Source: Leishmania infantum JPCM5 (lineage: Eukaryota; Euglenozoa; Kinetoplastea; Trypanosomatida; Trypanosomatidae). Taken from it: a stretch of 64,000 nt of DNA. The notes under the pieces are model-generated. The model was not told where the DNA came from, searched no databases, and saw only the letters and a program-made list of their open reading frames with translations. A program made the position numbers and the translations under genes. Every line of letters starts with the position of its first letter. Positions within the stretch are counted from its first letter, which is position 1. The DNA is taken from positions 26,933-90,932 of the forward strand of contig NC_009419.2 in NCBI RefSeq assembly GCF_000002875.2, in the 5' to 3' direction. Shown here piece after piece: positions 50,461 to 61,404 of the stretch.

Positions 50461-51744
50461 ATGCAGCGCAAGTATACCAACGCGCAGGCGTTGGCCGTCT
50501 ACCAGGCGCTGCAGCAGAGCGGCGGCCTCAGTGCCCTTGAGGACGACACCGCCACGGCGCTGTATCTTTCGCAGAATGCGGCCGCCACCGGCGAGCTCAA
50601 CTTCACGCCTGGGCTACTGGAGCGACTGACGAAGCGACTTGACAAGGGGGGCATGGTGCTGGACCCGTTCTGCTCGTACGACTACGCCGACCGCCGCCAC
50701 ATCCGCAACTTCTCCATGTCAATCCCCATTCCCTTTAGCGCCTTCGACGGCATCCGCCGCAGCAAGCATCAAGTGCAGCTCACCGCGGCGCAGGAGGAGA
50801 ATGTTCTGAAGTCATTCGACAAGTTGCTTAACGGCGAGGACGTCAAGAAGAGTGGCGCGACCCCAGCGGCGAAAGGCGCGCGAGAGATATCTGTGGCGCT
50901 GCCGTTTGTGAGCGCCTTCTTCGACCAGCGCTGCCCGGAATTGCACAACAGCGTACTGACGGGCTCGCGCGAGGGGGCGACGTACCTTCTTCTGTCCGTA
51001 ATCACAGGCCACAAGGAGCTTTGCACCAAGTGCCTCAAGGCCGGCGCCAACCCGAACAACATGTCGTTTCTTCGAGACGAGTCGCCGGCGCCGGGTGACA
51101 TGTTCCATGGGTACAGCCCAGTTTTCATGGCGGTGCTGGCGGAGCAGGTCGAGATCCTGGAGCTGCTGTGCAGCTGCGGAGGCAGCATTCACGTGTACGA
51201 CCGCTGGGGCCGCACCCCTCTGCACGCTGCCATGGCGGTAGAGAGCACCTTGACGGTGCAGTGGCTTCTGGCAAAAGGCGCGCCACTGTACGTGCCAGAT
51301 GGCTTCGGCATTCTCCCGGCTGACAGCTGCGTCGGCACACAGTACGCGGAATACTCGATGCCCATGTTGGCGCTGCAGGAGCCGCCAAAGTGCCCACCGC
51401 CGAGCTACTTCGCCGAGGCTGCGAAGAGCTGGGCCGCCCCGGAGCGAGAGAGCAAACCCACGGCCGAGAAGGAACCAAAGGAGGACGCAGCCACCACCAG
51501 CTCTGGTGCATCGGCCGCTGAGGGGGAGATTAAGATGGAGCTGTGCCGCTGTCGCTCCGGTCGGCCAGTAGGGTTCTGCGGCTGCATCGATGACATGCTC
51601 GTCCGGTGGGCGCGCGATCGCCTGAACACTGAGTGGAGCCCCGGTGTGAACTTTAGCGCACTCGCAAAGAAGCAGGCGGCTGTCGAAGAGGAGCGAAAGC
51701 GAACGACGTACAGCGCAGACGGCGGCCGAGTTGTTAAGTCCTAA
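50461..51744 (+). CDS. Ankyrin-repeat protein with Cys-rich C-terminus
   Basis: A 427-residue protein. The N-terminal 180 residues have no known domain. From about 190 to 300 ankyrin repeats are visible: GATYLLLSVITGHKELCTKCLKAGANPN, YSPVFMAVLAEQVEILELLCSCGGSI and RTPLHAAMAVESTLTVQWLLAKGAPL, with the TPLHAA helix-turn-helix consensus. A charged linker (about 325-355) leads to a small cysteine cluster, CRCRSGRPVGFCGCID, which could bind metal, and then a basic tail. Ankyrin repeats mediate protein contacts; no partner can be inferred. The frame is open to 50344, but those residues come from the pyrimidine tract; ATG 50461 lies at the end of it. Confidence 0.75.
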   Translation: MQRKYTNAQALAVYQALQQSGGLSALEDDTATALYLSQNAAATGELNFTPGLLERLTKRLDKGGMVLDPFCSYDYADRRHIRNFSMSIPIPFSAFDGIRRSKHQVQLTAAQEENVLKSFDKLLNGEDVKKSGATPAAKGAREISVALPFVSAFFDQRCPELHNSVLTGSREGATYLLLSVITGHKELCTKCLKAGANPNNMSFLRDESPAPGDMFHGYSPVFMAVLAEQVEILELLCSCGGSIHVYDRWGRTPLHAAMAVESTLTVQWLLAKGAPLYVPDGFGILPADSCVGTQYAEYSMPMLALQEPPKCPPPSYFAEAAKSWAAPERESKPTAEKEPKEDAATTSSGASAAEGEIKMELCRCRSGRPVGFCGCIDDMLVRWARDRLNTEWSPGVNFSALAKKQAAVEEERKRTTYSADGGRVVKS

Positions 51745-53121
51745 CAATGGAGGAGCGCACCATGGCACAGATGATCGGGGCGCACCGAGCTAGTGGCGCA
51801 GGGCGGAGGAGGGAGGCCTGCGGCTGCTGCTCCGTGTCACCGCGGGTGGCATGATTTGCGTATAGAAGGAAGCAAAGTGTGTGTGTGTGTGTGCACTCAT
51901 GTACGGGATGGTGCATGCTGTGGTCACTCTCTTCCTGGGCCTTTTTCTCGGCTTTGCCCTATCCAGTGCTGACGTTTTTTTTTTCCGCTCTTCTTGAGTG
52001 TTTGCGTGCGTGTCGGCCGTTGCGGCGGGGGCATGCTGCCGCGGGTTTTTGTTTAAGCCGCTTGCAATGCGCGTGTGCACCGAAAAGCAAAACCTCCCTA
52101 ACGACACAAAAAGAAAGAATGAGACAAGACTTTGATCTACGGTTCGCTGTGAGTATGTGAATGTGCGTGTGCCTCCTTCCCCTACCTTCTCCCCCCTCCC
52201 CATGTGAGTGGGAAAGGCTGCGGCTTCGGCCGATGGCAAGCAATGATTCTCGACAATGCATGCTCCCTCAAGGGGGACTTCTTCCGCGCCACTTGCTCTT
52301 CACCTTTGCGGCTGTTCACCTAACCCTCTCCCCCTCCCCCCATCACACGCACACCTGCAGAGTTGACCAACACCGTCATAGCCCCTTTCTTCCATCTCTT
52401 TTCTCATTTCCTTTCCCAGCTCCATTCTGTGAATACGAGCGCATCGCCACAAAAGAGGCAAAAAAGGACACGACTTGAGTTGTTTCGTGTACTCAGCCCC
52501 TCCCACCCCTCCTTGTGGCCCACCGCCTCTTCTTCCTCTCTGTGTCTTAGTAGCTGCCTTCTCTTCTTCCCCTTTTTTGGTTGTTTCCTCCTCCCCCTCT
52601 TTTTCTCAGCCCTCACCACATCTCTTTCGTCCTTTTTGTTTCTGTGGCTTCCGGTGCGCTTTTCTCCCCATCTGAATTCGTCGTTGTACGTCGCCCCCGT
52701 CCCCTCTCCCCCTCCTGCACTACTGCCGTTTTTCCTGTATGCGTGTGTGTGTCATAGTGTCACACCCTTTCCCTCTTAGACAGCAAAACGCGAGCTTCCC
52801 CCCTTTGCTTTTCTCCACGACGGAGAAACGCGTGCCATTTTACATCCCCCTCTCTCCCTCCAGCCCCGGGTTGCACTGGTCTCTCCCTGCAGGCGAGGTA
52901 CCGGGCACCCAAGACGGATATAGTACCTCACACATCGCATATCTTATTATCAAGCACCACCCCTCCCCACACCCCCACACACGCAGAGGCTCACAACTCG
53001 CCCTTCTTATTCCCTCTTCTTGCCTCCGCTGCATAAACGCGCATTTCCCTCGTGTGTCTTTGGGAGAGTCAAGCAAGTGAGCAGCAGCATACAGGAGAAG
53101 CACATACAAAAAGCAGTAACG
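51745..53121. other. Intergenic spacer, strongly pyrimidine-rich
   Basis: 1.4 kb between the ankyrin gene and SPT2. CT-rich tracts run from 52380 to 52850, with a (GT)n run at 51880-51892. Open frames are Phe/Ser/Leu-rich translations of the tracts. The stretch before 53090 should hold the SPT2 splice acceptor. Confidence 0.5.
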
Positions 53122-54753
53122 ATGTCGACAACAGCAATGATTCACGATTCTCTGCAAGCGGCGTCCACGCCAATGAGCGAGGCTGCGCTGAAGCGCGAGA
53201 TTGCCTTGCAAGAGGCGTCTGATGCGGTGGACAACAAGTCGCAGGTGCTCTCCAAGTCCCCGGCCGACACGAGGGAGGGAACGCACGAGGTGCTCACCGC
53301 CACGGAGCCGTTCGAACATCCTATCTCTCTGCGCACTAAGGTGTCGGCCTACGTCACTCTCGCACTGCTCTTCTTCTTCGCGCGCGTGCGTGAGAGCTAT
53401 CGCCAGTTCTTTCCGAACGATGAGAGCCACGTGCGCCCCGGCTACGCCCCCATTGTGAAGGACTTCGACCACTACTGGAACCGCCGCTTTTACCGCCGCG
53501 TCCGCGACTGCTTCATGCGCCCCATCGACTCTCGCCCTTCGCGTGTGATTGGACTGATGGAGCGCGTGTCGAAGGACAACAACCAAACGTTCGAGTACAG
53601 CGGCCGCATCGTGCCCGCGGTGAACATGGGCTCGTACAACTACCTCGGCTTCGCCGAGGACACGCAGAGCATCACGCACGAGGTACTAGATTCGATCGAC
53701 GACTACGGCCTCGCCTCATGCAGCGCGCCGCAGGAGTTGGGCCAGAGCGCCCTCGTGTCTTGCCTCGAGCGCGAGTTCGCCGAGTTCCTCGGAAAGGAGG
53801 ATGCCATTGTGTGCGGCATGGGCTTCGCCACGAACTTCCGCGGCCTCCCCACCCTCTTCGGCAAGGAGACGCTGGTGCTCTCTGACAGCCTCAACCACTC
53901 CTCGCTCGTCAACGGCGTGCGCTCGTCTGGCGCAAAGGTAAAGGTCTTCCAGCACGACCACTTTGGTCAGGTGGAGAAGTGCCTGCGCGAGGGCGTAGTG
54001 CTCGGCCAGGACCCATGCGGCGAGTACAAGCCGTACAAGCGCATCGTCATCATCATTGAGGGCATCTACAGCATGGAGGGCGAGATCGTCAATCTCAAGA
54101 AGTTTGTGGAGCTGAAGAAGAAGTACAAGGCTCTGCTCTTCGTGGACGAGGCTCACTCCATTGGCGCTATTGGCCGCACTGGTCGCGGTGTGTGCGAGCA
54201 CACCGGCGTCGACCCCGAGGACGTTGACGTGCTCATGGGTACCTTCACGAAGAGCTTCGGCTCCATCGGCGGCTACATCGCAGCCGACAAGCCGCTCGTT
54301 CGCTACCTCCGCCAGCATAGCTCCATCGCCCTGCACTGCGACCCTCTGGCACCGCCTTGCGCGCAGCAGGTGCTGTCGGTGCTGCACGTGCTGCTCGGCA
54401 AGGACGGTACGGACCTCGGCGAGAAGCGCATCCGTCAGCTCAAAGATAACTCGACGTTTTTTCGTCGCGGACTGATGGACCTGGGCCTCGTGGTGCTCGG
54501 CGATGACAGCAGCCCGGTGGTGCCGGTGATGTGCTACAGTATTGGCAGGCTTAGCGCCCTCTCCCGCCTGTGCCTCGAGCGCGGTGTCGCTATCGTCGTC
54601 GTCGGCTACCCGGCGACGCCGCTCCTGCAGGGCCGCGTGCGCTTTTGCGTCTCGGCCTGCCACACGCGCGAGGACCTGCAGCGCACCCTTGATGTGATAA
54701 GGGAACTCAAGGGCTACGTCTGCATGGAAGACAGCACGAACCCGCTGCGGTAA
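53122..54753 (+). CDS. SPT2: Serine palmitoyltransferase subunit 2 (LCB2)
   Basis: PLP-dependent catalytic subunit of serine palmitoyltransferase, which condenses serine and palmitoyl-CoA to 3-ketodihydrosphingosine, the first committed step of sphingolipid synthesis on the ER membrane. The 543-residue product has a membrane segment at about 73-90 (KVSAYVTLALLFFFARV), then the aminotransferase fold: GSYNYLGFAE, the VDEAHSIGAIGRTGRG block with the cofactor-contacting Asp and His, and K377 in GTFTKSFGS, the Schiff-base lysine. Subunit 2 carries that lysine; subunit 1 lacks it. The open frame starts at 53020, but ATG 53122 gives the usual short N-terminus. The next gene rightward encodes the next enzyme in the pathway. 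Confidence 0.94.
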   Translation: MSTTAMIHDSLQAASTPMSEAALKREIALQEASDAVDNKSQVLSKSPADTREGTHEVLTATEPFEHPISLRTKVSAYVTLALLFFFARVRESYRQFFPNDESHVRPGYAPIVKDFDHYWNRRFYRRVRDCFMRPIDSRPSRVIGLMERVSKDNNQTFEYSGRIVPAVNMGSYNYLGFAEDTQSITHEVLDSIDDYGLASCSAPQELGQSALVSCLEREFAEFLGKEDAIVCGMGFATNFRGLPTLFGKETLVLSDSLNHSSLVNGVRSSGAKVKVFQHDHFGQVEKCLREGVVLGQDPCGEYKPYKRIVIIIEGIYSMEGEIVNLKKFVELKKKYKALLFVDEAHSIGAIGRTGRGVCEHTGVDPEDVDVLMGTFTKSFGSIGGYIAADKPLVRYLRQHSSIALHCDPLAPPCAQQVLSVLHVLLGKDGTDLGEKRIRQLKDNSTFFRRGLMDLGLVVLGDDSSPVVPVMCYSIGRLSALSRLCLERGVAIVVVGYPATPLLQGRVRFCVSACHTREDLQRTLDVIRELKGYVCMEDSTNPLR

Positions 54754-55252
54754 GAAGCGGGCTGAGCGACAACCGAGGGCACACTGTTCAGCATTGTACA
54801 CGCACAAGTAGTCATTATCTGTGATGGAGTGCTTCTCACTTTGTGTTCACGCGTGTGCGCGCGAAAGGAAGGGTACAGATACAATCCAACGACTCCCTCA
54901 CCCGTTTCCGCGCCCGACTTTTGACCGGCACCCACGCGCCGACGTGGACCTTTCAGGCGTGAGAGCGCGCACAACGAATGTCTTGCACGAGGGAGAGAGG
55001 AGGCGCGAAAATGAAGAAGACATGCCGAGTCACCGTGACTTCCACCCTCCCTCACTTGCAGAGAAGTACTTGAAAAGAGAGAAAGGATGGGCTTTCGCTC
55101 AGGTGGGTGTTCTCTCCTCTTGTGTGGTGATACATACACCAGTACGCATACGCGTACAGGCAGACATTGGTGCAGATGCATAGTGTGCAGGCGCTCGCAT
55201 GTGCAGAACCAAGAGTGTATCATAACCAGTGTAGTTCCTCCCTTCGCGCGCT

Positions 55253-55276
55253 CACACACACACACACACACACACA
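55253..55276 (+). repeat. CA dinucleotide microsatellite
   Basis: Twelve CA units in the spacer after SPT2. Confidence 0.85.
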
Positions 55277-56470
55277 TGCTGCGCGTGCATACATGTTTCT
55301 GCGCTCAACTGCAGAGACGTCGCACGCCACACATCTATTTCGCATTTAAAGCCCACAATAGATGCATAACATTGTGATTTTCTTCGCTTTTGTTCCCGTT
55401 TAGTTTTTACTCGCTGCGTGTGTGCGCACCGGTGCAGGTGCGCATGCCGGCTCTCTGCCGCCTCCATCTCTCCCCGCCGCGAGCATGAGTGTGGATGTGT
55501 TAGTTTTTATGTATGTGCTGTGCGTGTGTGTTTGTAATCAAGCGTTAGGAACAGGGAAAGCAGAGGTGGAGAAAGCGATAGCGAGCACTCGCTCGTGCGT
55601 GTTGCTTTTTATCTCTCCCGCATCTCTGCCCCGCGCTTCCCACTCTCGCATCATGGATTTATCAGCTCATCAACGAGAGAATCAAATCGACAACAACGCT
55701 CGGACTTGACTCGGGGCAGCCGCAACGGCTGTGGTAACACCACCAAGGGCATGCATGTTTTAACCGCCCCTGGTACCGACACTCTCAGGACTGTTGCCCC
55801 TTTCTCTCACAAACACAGCGCCTTCCCTCCACATACTTTTGCACGCCCTCTTTTTTTTTCGTTTCTTCCGCTCCCTTTCTTGTTCCGCTACTGGATGTTG
55901 CATGCGCTCCTTTTCTATGTGCGCCCTTGTGTGTGTTGTCTTCTGTATTTTACGTATGTATCGGCGTGTGTGGCGACGGGTGGACGTGCACATGTGCGTG
56001 CGTGAGTATGTGTCTCTCCTTCATCTATGGAACGATTTCAACCATCCCCCTCCCCCAAAAAACAAAGGGCGCACTGCTAACCACCCTTGCTGCTTGCCCG
56101 CTTCCCTAACCCCTTTCACTTCTTTGGTGCGTCAGTGCCGTAAAAGAACGAGAGCTGGCGAGAGAAAAAGTGTGGGAGAGGGCGAAGGACCCCCCCCCTC
56201 CACCCCCACACACACACGCACAAATTTCGACGTGTGGCCGACATTAAAATACGCACGAGTACCGTCGTCGCTCTCCGGCGTGTTGACGTTGTCCTTTAGG
56301 TGTTGTCGTTCTCACGTCGCTAACAAAGCGGTGCAGAATGTGCGAGGAGAAACCGCCGCGACTGTATATTTCTTTTCTTCCTGTAAGGAGGCACACAAAA
56401 GAGTGCGTAAAAACGGCATGAGAATTCGAGCGCGTGTGCGATGGTTCGATGTGCCTTGTCAATTTGCACA

Positions 56471-56502
56471 TGCACACACACACATACACACACACACACA
56501 CA
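56471..56502 (+). repeat. CA dinucleotide microsatellite, interrupted
   Basis: CA units interrupted once by CATA, in the same spacer. Confidence 0.8.
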
Positions 56503-58137
56503 AAACGCGGCCGTGTCCCCCCCCCCACGCTCGGCTCATTGACGCCTGTGCGCCTTCCTCTCCATGTGCAGCTTTCTCTTCTCTGTTTTGAGCGATGGTG
56601 GATGGCCACGTCATGGAAAAGACTCGACTCCACACCTCATCACCACCACTGTGAATGATCTTGGTCACATTCACACAAGAGAATGGTGTTACTTACAGAG
56701 GCGAGCACATGTGCATGCGCACCTCATCAGTCGTCGACACGGTTCTCTTTTCTTGCGTTGTATCTTCATGATTGCCTTTGGCTTCCGACCATTCTCATTA
56801 CACTTATGTGTATGTTTGTGCGCATGGGGTGACGGTTGGCCTGTGCATCGGCTTTCCAGTCCGCTGCATCGTCTGCCCCACCGCCATTCTTCGACTCGAT
56901 GTGCCTCCGTCGTAGGCAACAAATGGAGAGAGAGAAGAAAGATGTTGCTTGTTTCAGGTGCGTCCTCGCTATGTACCACAGATATGCGTTCGCGAGAAGA
57001 AGAGTGTGCACGGATCGGAAGGAAAAGACATCGGTCATGAGATACCGCCTCTGTGACCTCCCCCCATCCCCACAACTGCTGGTGGGCTCTGCCGCCCTCC
57101 CTTTGTTACACACGCGCCCGCAGGCACAGGGATGCATTGCCCAACGATAACGTTGGGCTCCTCCCCCTTTTTTGTGCATCTTTTGGTTTGCATTTTTTTG
57201 GGTTCAGTTTTGCGTTCACGAGGCTTCTTTTGCTCTGAAACCTAGCCACACCGTCTCACCGCTACCTTCCCCATATCACTTTCTCGCAGTTCGCATTCTC
57301 GAGCTCTCCCTGTGAGTCGACTGTGACGTGGCCGAGGGCCGCCATTTTTCACTGTGCTCATTCCCATGCCGTGTGATGTGTTCGTCTATTTTTACACGCT
57401 GGTTTAGCTCTTGCCTCTCCCTCTTCCTCTGTACCAAGCTCTCGTTGACGAAGAATGCCCTCTTCGATTGTCTGCTGTGCGTGTGTGTGTAAAGAGGTGG
57501 GGTCCGGTGGCCCGCCCTACACCATCTCCGTCTCTCGTGCTGTTTTCGATGTGTACGAGTGTATGTGTCGCTCGTATTGTGCTCGCTTTTCTCTATCCAT
57601 CGTTGGTTTTCCGCTTGACACGACAGGGCAAGCTCACCATCGAAAAACTTGCACACAGCCGCGCACCAGCACTGCATGGCACGCACATGTGAAATCCGCG
57701 TGCCTTCCGCATGTCACACCTGTTGCCATGTTCTGTGAGAATAAGGGCATCTTTTTTCCCATCAGAGGCGTCTGTGCGTGCGTGTGTGTTTCTATGTGCC
57801 TAGGGAGGCTGCTTCGAAATGGAGAAAGGCGAGGGAGAGAGAGCAATGAGTCGTACTACCCGCCTTATCCCCTCCCTCCGCGGTACTTCAACGCAGCGGC
57901 GGCAATGAACCACCTTCGGCACCACTGCGCACTGCCACACCAGGCGCATCGGCCACCTTCTCTTGGTAGACTCTCTCTGCTTGGATGGGGGTGGCGCTCG
58001 GATGGCTTTACCATCTCATGTCGTCTCTCTGTATTCCCACTTTGTTTCTCGTATCCGCCGTGCGTGCAGCATCACCAGCTCTTCCATCCACCATAGTTTT
58101 TTGCCTTCGGCGCACGTGACGAGGAGGTCGCAGTGCG

Positions 58138-59154
58138 ATGCTGGCCTTGTTTGTTGCTGTGGCCGCGGTCCTCGGCACATCGCTTGTGCTGGTTGCGTTG
58201 TGGACAGTGCAGCGCGTTCCGAGGTGGGAGTGGGAGTCCTCAACAGTACTCATCACTGGCGGCAGCGTCGGCATTGGCCTCGCCACTGCCAAAAGCCTTG
58301 CACGCAAAAAAGTGCCATTCCTTGTCCTCGCAGCGCGTCGCGAGTCTGTGCTGCGAGAGGCAGTGCAGCAGGTTGAGAAAGTCATCGACGAATGCCGCAG
58401 CTGCACGCGTGTGTCATATGTAGTAATGGATGTTGCGGACGAAGCCTCCGTCGCCACCGGCCTTGCCCGTGCCAAAGCACAGTGCGACGGGCGCCCCATC
58501 AACCTTCTCATCTGCAACGCCGGTTTTGCCCATCCAGCTCGTTTTGTGGACAGCGCGATGAGGCACGCTCGGCAGATGATGGAGGTGAACTACTTTGGAT
58601 CTCTGGCAGTGCTGTGGAAGGTGCTGCCGGGGATGCTGGAGATTAATCAGGGCCGCGTTGTGCTGACGAGCAGCATGGCGGCCCGGGCACCGATTGCAGG
58701 ATACGCCTTGTACAGTGCCACCAAGGCTGGGCTGCGTGCCTTTGCCCACAGTCTGGACATGGAGAACAGTTGCCTCGGCGTGCGTGTGCAGGTTGTAAGC
58801 CCGCCGGACGTGGCGACACCTGGGTACGCGCACGAAAACGAGGTCAAGAGCCCCGAGTGCGCCGCCATCTCGTCGTTCGGGGGTGCAAAGCCGTTCACGG
58901 CGGAGGCAATGGCGCAGGCTATTGTCGATGGCATCGCGGACTACTCGTTCGACATCACGCTTGGGTCGGATGGCAGGCTGCTCAGCTACGGCTCTGCCGG
59001 CATGGAACCGGCGACTAGCGTGGCAGCGCTGTTAGCGCAGTCTTTGCTCGGCGGCGTGCTGCGTCTAGGGCTGGCGGTGTTCTCTAAGATACACTACAGC
59101 ATTGTGAAGAAGGTGCGCCTATCGGAGGCGTCGTCAGCCCCGTCGCCGCGCTGA
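58138..59154 (+). CDS. 3-ketodihydrosphingosine reductase (KDSR/Tsc10-like)
   Basis: Short-chain dehydrogenase of 338 residues that would reduce 3-ketodihydrosphingosine to dihydrosphingosine with NADPH, the second step of sphingoid-base synthesis. It begins with a membrane segment (about 3-22, ALFVAVAAVLGTSLVLVAL), as KDSR does at the ER. NADPH-binding TGGSVGIG is at 40-47, NAG at 127-129, catalytic S178/S179, Y192 and K196 in YSATK. The segment VVSPPDVATPGYAHENEVKS near 219-238 is characteristic of KDSR: after the active site the family has PPDTxTPGF followed by EN, unlike most other SDRs. A hydrophobic C-terminal region follows. It lies next to SPT2 on the same strand. The ATG at 58138 starts just before the membrane segment. 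Confidence 0.85.
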   Translation: MLALFVAVAAVLGTSLVLVALWTVQRVPRWEWESSTVLITGGSVGIGLATAKSLARKKVPFLVLAARRESVLREAVQQVEKVIDECRSCTRVSYVVMDVADEASVATGLARAKAQCDGRPINLLICNAGFAHPARFVDSAMRHARQMMEVNYFGSLAVLWKVLPGMLEINQGRVVLTSSMAARAPIAGYALYSATKAGLRAFAHSLDMENSCLGVRVQVVSPPDVATPGYAHENEVKSPECAAISSFGGAKPFTAEAMAQAIVDGIADYSFDITLGSDGRLLSYGSAGMEPATSVAALLAQSLLGGVLRLGLAVFSKIHYSIVKKVRLSEASSAPSPR

Positions 59155-59910
59155 TAGAGATGCTTCTTTGTGTGTGCGTCGGCATGTTTGACTGCTTCGG
59201 CGATCCATCGTCATGTCGCCAGCGAGGGGTATATAAGAAGGGAGAGAGGCTGCCGCTGAACCCGCCTAGGGATCACCATCGAAAGCGAAACAGGAGAATA
59301 GTAAATGAGCAAGCCAGCGCGCACCGCGGCTAACGAGAGCGTGTCCACAAGAGGAGCACCCACGCTGCGATGCTTGCGGCGGCGCGAATGTCGAAATCGC
59401 TGCTGTCTTTTGGCGGCGGAAAGAGAGGAGAAGTCCCCCTTTGTTTGGCAGGGGGGAGGAGGGGGGGGCGCACGCACAAGGGTGGTGTGCAAGCGTGCCG
59501 CGCCGCCGTTGCACTGTTTTCTTTTCCGCGAAGCAGCAGTCGCCCTGGTCCCTTTTTCTTCTAGTCTTCGCGTGTCTCTCCTACTCCGTCGGGCTTTCGT
59601 CTGCGGACGTGCTTCGACGTGTCTGTGCATCGGTCGACCCTGTGAGCGGCATGACCGACACGCACGCATACACGGTATTAGGGGCGAAAAGAAAGCGCAC
59701 AACGCGGTGAATGCCACGCGGCCTAGTCGGTGAGCCGCTACTTCTCAGCTCAGCTGCGGTACACGCATACCCGATTACACACCTCACATACATAGATCGC
59801 CTTGGCACCGTCCGCGACGTACTTCAACGTCTGCGGGCTGGATTCGCGTACGCGCGTGCATCGCACTTGGCAGCAGTACGTGGCTAGGGGGGTGATCATC
59901 GTCGGTTGTG
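59155..59910. other. Intergenic spacer
   Basis: 756 bases of UTR. A G-rich run near 59452-59468 and a CT-rich stretch at 59562-59590 are present. Frames in it lack domains. The part from about 59790 has gene-like base composition, so the N-terminus of the next gene is less certain than others. Confidence 0.45.
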
Positions 59911-61404
59911 ATGCCCACGTACTTCTTCCGCATTCCATCGTTGCAGGTATGCACAGTTTCGTTCTTCGGTGGAGGCGCGCTCGTCCTAGGCAGCGGCCTC
60001 TGGGATCTCATGCGCTCCAGGCGCAACGCCGTTCCTGTGTTCAACAGCACCACTGTGGTCAAAACGGAGGAGTCGGCGCGCTACCCGTGCGAAAAAATCA
60101 AGGGCTTTGATGTTGTTGTGCGCAGCTTTTACGTATCCGTAGCGACCGATACCGACGGCCACGCTCCAGCGCCGGCGCTGTCTCTGCTGGCGCGGTTCCG
60201 CAGGCTTTCGGGTCTCTTCTCCAATGAAACGCACCGTGTCGACAGCGCTGATCTAACCAAGACAACGGCAGCAGACCAGCCAGTCCGGTTGGTAGCACGG
60301 GATGCCAAAGACTCAGATGGCGGAGCCAACACAAGGCTCATCGCAGCTGCGCACTGGCCACCGGGCACCTCCAAGTATGCTGCCCTGATCCTGGAGCCCA
60401 CCCCGCGGACCAGCGACGACTCGAGCGCCGCATTGCCGGCGCAGTCGCGCTCGCTGCTGCGGCAGTTTGCTGACGGGGCCACCCACCAATCTCTCTCCAG
60501 GTGCAACCCACGGTCCACGCTGCTGCACATGGCGTGTGAGAGCGACCCGGCCTATCTTGGTGCCCCCTACCTGCGTGTGCTCTTGAGCGCCTTCCTGCTG
60601 CTGCCGGCCACCCTCTCGCAGCTGAACGTTGCGGTTCTCGGCGTAGGCGGGGGATCGCTGCCGCTGTTCCTCCAGCAGTATTTCGCACCCCGACTGCACC
60701 GCTGTGACTTGGTGGATGTCGAGCCGATGTGCATCAAGGCAGCAGTGGAGCAGCTTGGGATGAAAGAGCTGCTGAACACGGTGGCGTTGCGGTGCGAGGG
60801 CGGTGGAGTGCACTACTACCTGGAGGACGCCGTCGACTACCTGTCGCACCGCGTTGGCGATGCCGACTGCCGAACAGGGTGCCCTTTGCAAGCCGGGTCT
60901 GGGAGATCAGCAGGGAGTGGAGAAGGCGCATCTGCTGCTCCGCATCACGGAACTCCTGTTTTTCATGATGCCGTTCAGCCGACCCCCGCCGCGGCGCGGG
61001 CTACCAGCGCCAAGCGCCAGCGCCAACTCGACTTGCTGTTCGTGGACCTGTTTGTCGGCAGCGAGCTCGATACGACCGTTACATCGCACGAGTTTCTGTG
61101 CCTGTGTCGCGGCTCCCTCTCCCCTCACGGGGTGGCCGCCTTCAACCTTCCGGCGGCGGACAAGCGGTTTGTGCAGCGCTGCAACGAGGTATTTGGCAGC
61201 CGTAACGTGTACCGTATTCCCGTTCCGGCAAGCTCGAACGAGGTGGTGCTGGCTCGCGGCGGGCCAAAGAACAGCGGCGCCGTGGCCGACGCTCCGCACC
61301 TCTCACACCGCCTCCTGTTTCGCCGCGCGCAGGAGCTGTCGGCGCATTATCGTCTTCCCTACGACCTGGCCAACCACTACCCTGTCTGGTGGCGACTGTG
61401 GTAG
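59911..61404 (+). CDS. Spermidine-synthase-like/METTL13-like SAM methyltransferase fold protein
   Basis: A 497-residue protein. Residues about 14-34 (VSFFGGGALVLGSGLWDL) form a hydrophobic anchor. The central part has a Rossmann SAM-binding core: LNVAVLGVGGGSLPLFLQQY (motif I, near 229-248), RCDLVDVEPMCIKAAVEQLG (motif II with its acidic D/E), LLFVDLFVGSELDTTV and GVAAFNLPAADKRFV. This is the layout shared by spermidine synthase and the C-terminal domain of METTL13, which methylates the N-terminus of eEF1A. The polyamine-binding residues of true spermidine synthase are not evident, so a methyltransferase is more likely. GTG at 59908 precedes ATG 59911. A pyrimidine stretch ending in AG at 59946 leaves open a later start at ATG 60010, which would remove the anchor. 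Confidence 0.65.
   Translation: MPTYFFRIPSLQVCTVSFFGGGALVLGSGLWDLMRSRRNAVPVFNSTTVVKTEESARYPCEKIKGFDVVVRSFYVSVATDTDGHAPAPALSLLARFRRLSGLFSNETHRVDSADLTKTTAADQPVRLVARDAKDSDGGANTRLIAAAHWPPGTSKYAALILEPTPRTSDDSSAALPAQSRSLLRQFADGATHQSLSRCNPRSTLLHMACESDPAYLGAPYLRVLLSAFLLLPATLSQLNVAVLGVGGGSLPLFLQQYFAPRLHRCDLVDVEPMCIKAAVEQLGMKELLNTVALRCEGGGVHYYLEDAVDYLSHRVGDADCRTGCPLQAGSGRSAGSGEGASAAPHHGTPVFHDAVQPTPAAARATSAKRQRQLDLLFVDLFVGSELDTTVTSHEFLCLCRGSLSPHGVAAFNLPAADKRFVQRCNEVFGSRNVYRIPVPASSNEVVLARGGPKNSGAVADAPHLSHRLLFRRAQELSAHYRLPYDLANHYPVWWRLW

Larger units (their letters stand above)
54754..58137. other. 3.4-kb spacer between SPT2 and KDSR, with microsatellites
   Basis: The longest gene-free stretch in the window. 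It holds (CA)12 at 55253-55276, a CA-rich run at 56471-56502, homopolymer runs such as T9 at 55851-55859 and C-rich runs near 56190 and 56519, and several CT-rich tracts. Open frames of 213 and 265 codons (57455-58096, 55794-56591) are translations of these tracts with no domain. I see no SIDER copy. A long 3' UTR of SPT2 is the simplest reading. Confidence 0.5.

Noticed and set aside
55794..56591. 265-codon plus-strand frame
   Set aside because: Translation of pyrimidine tracts and a CA repeat (His/Thr runs); no domain.
57455..58096. 213-codon plus-strand frame before KDSR
   Set aside because: Cys/Ser-rich low-complexity text overlapping the likely splice region of KDSR; no homology seen.
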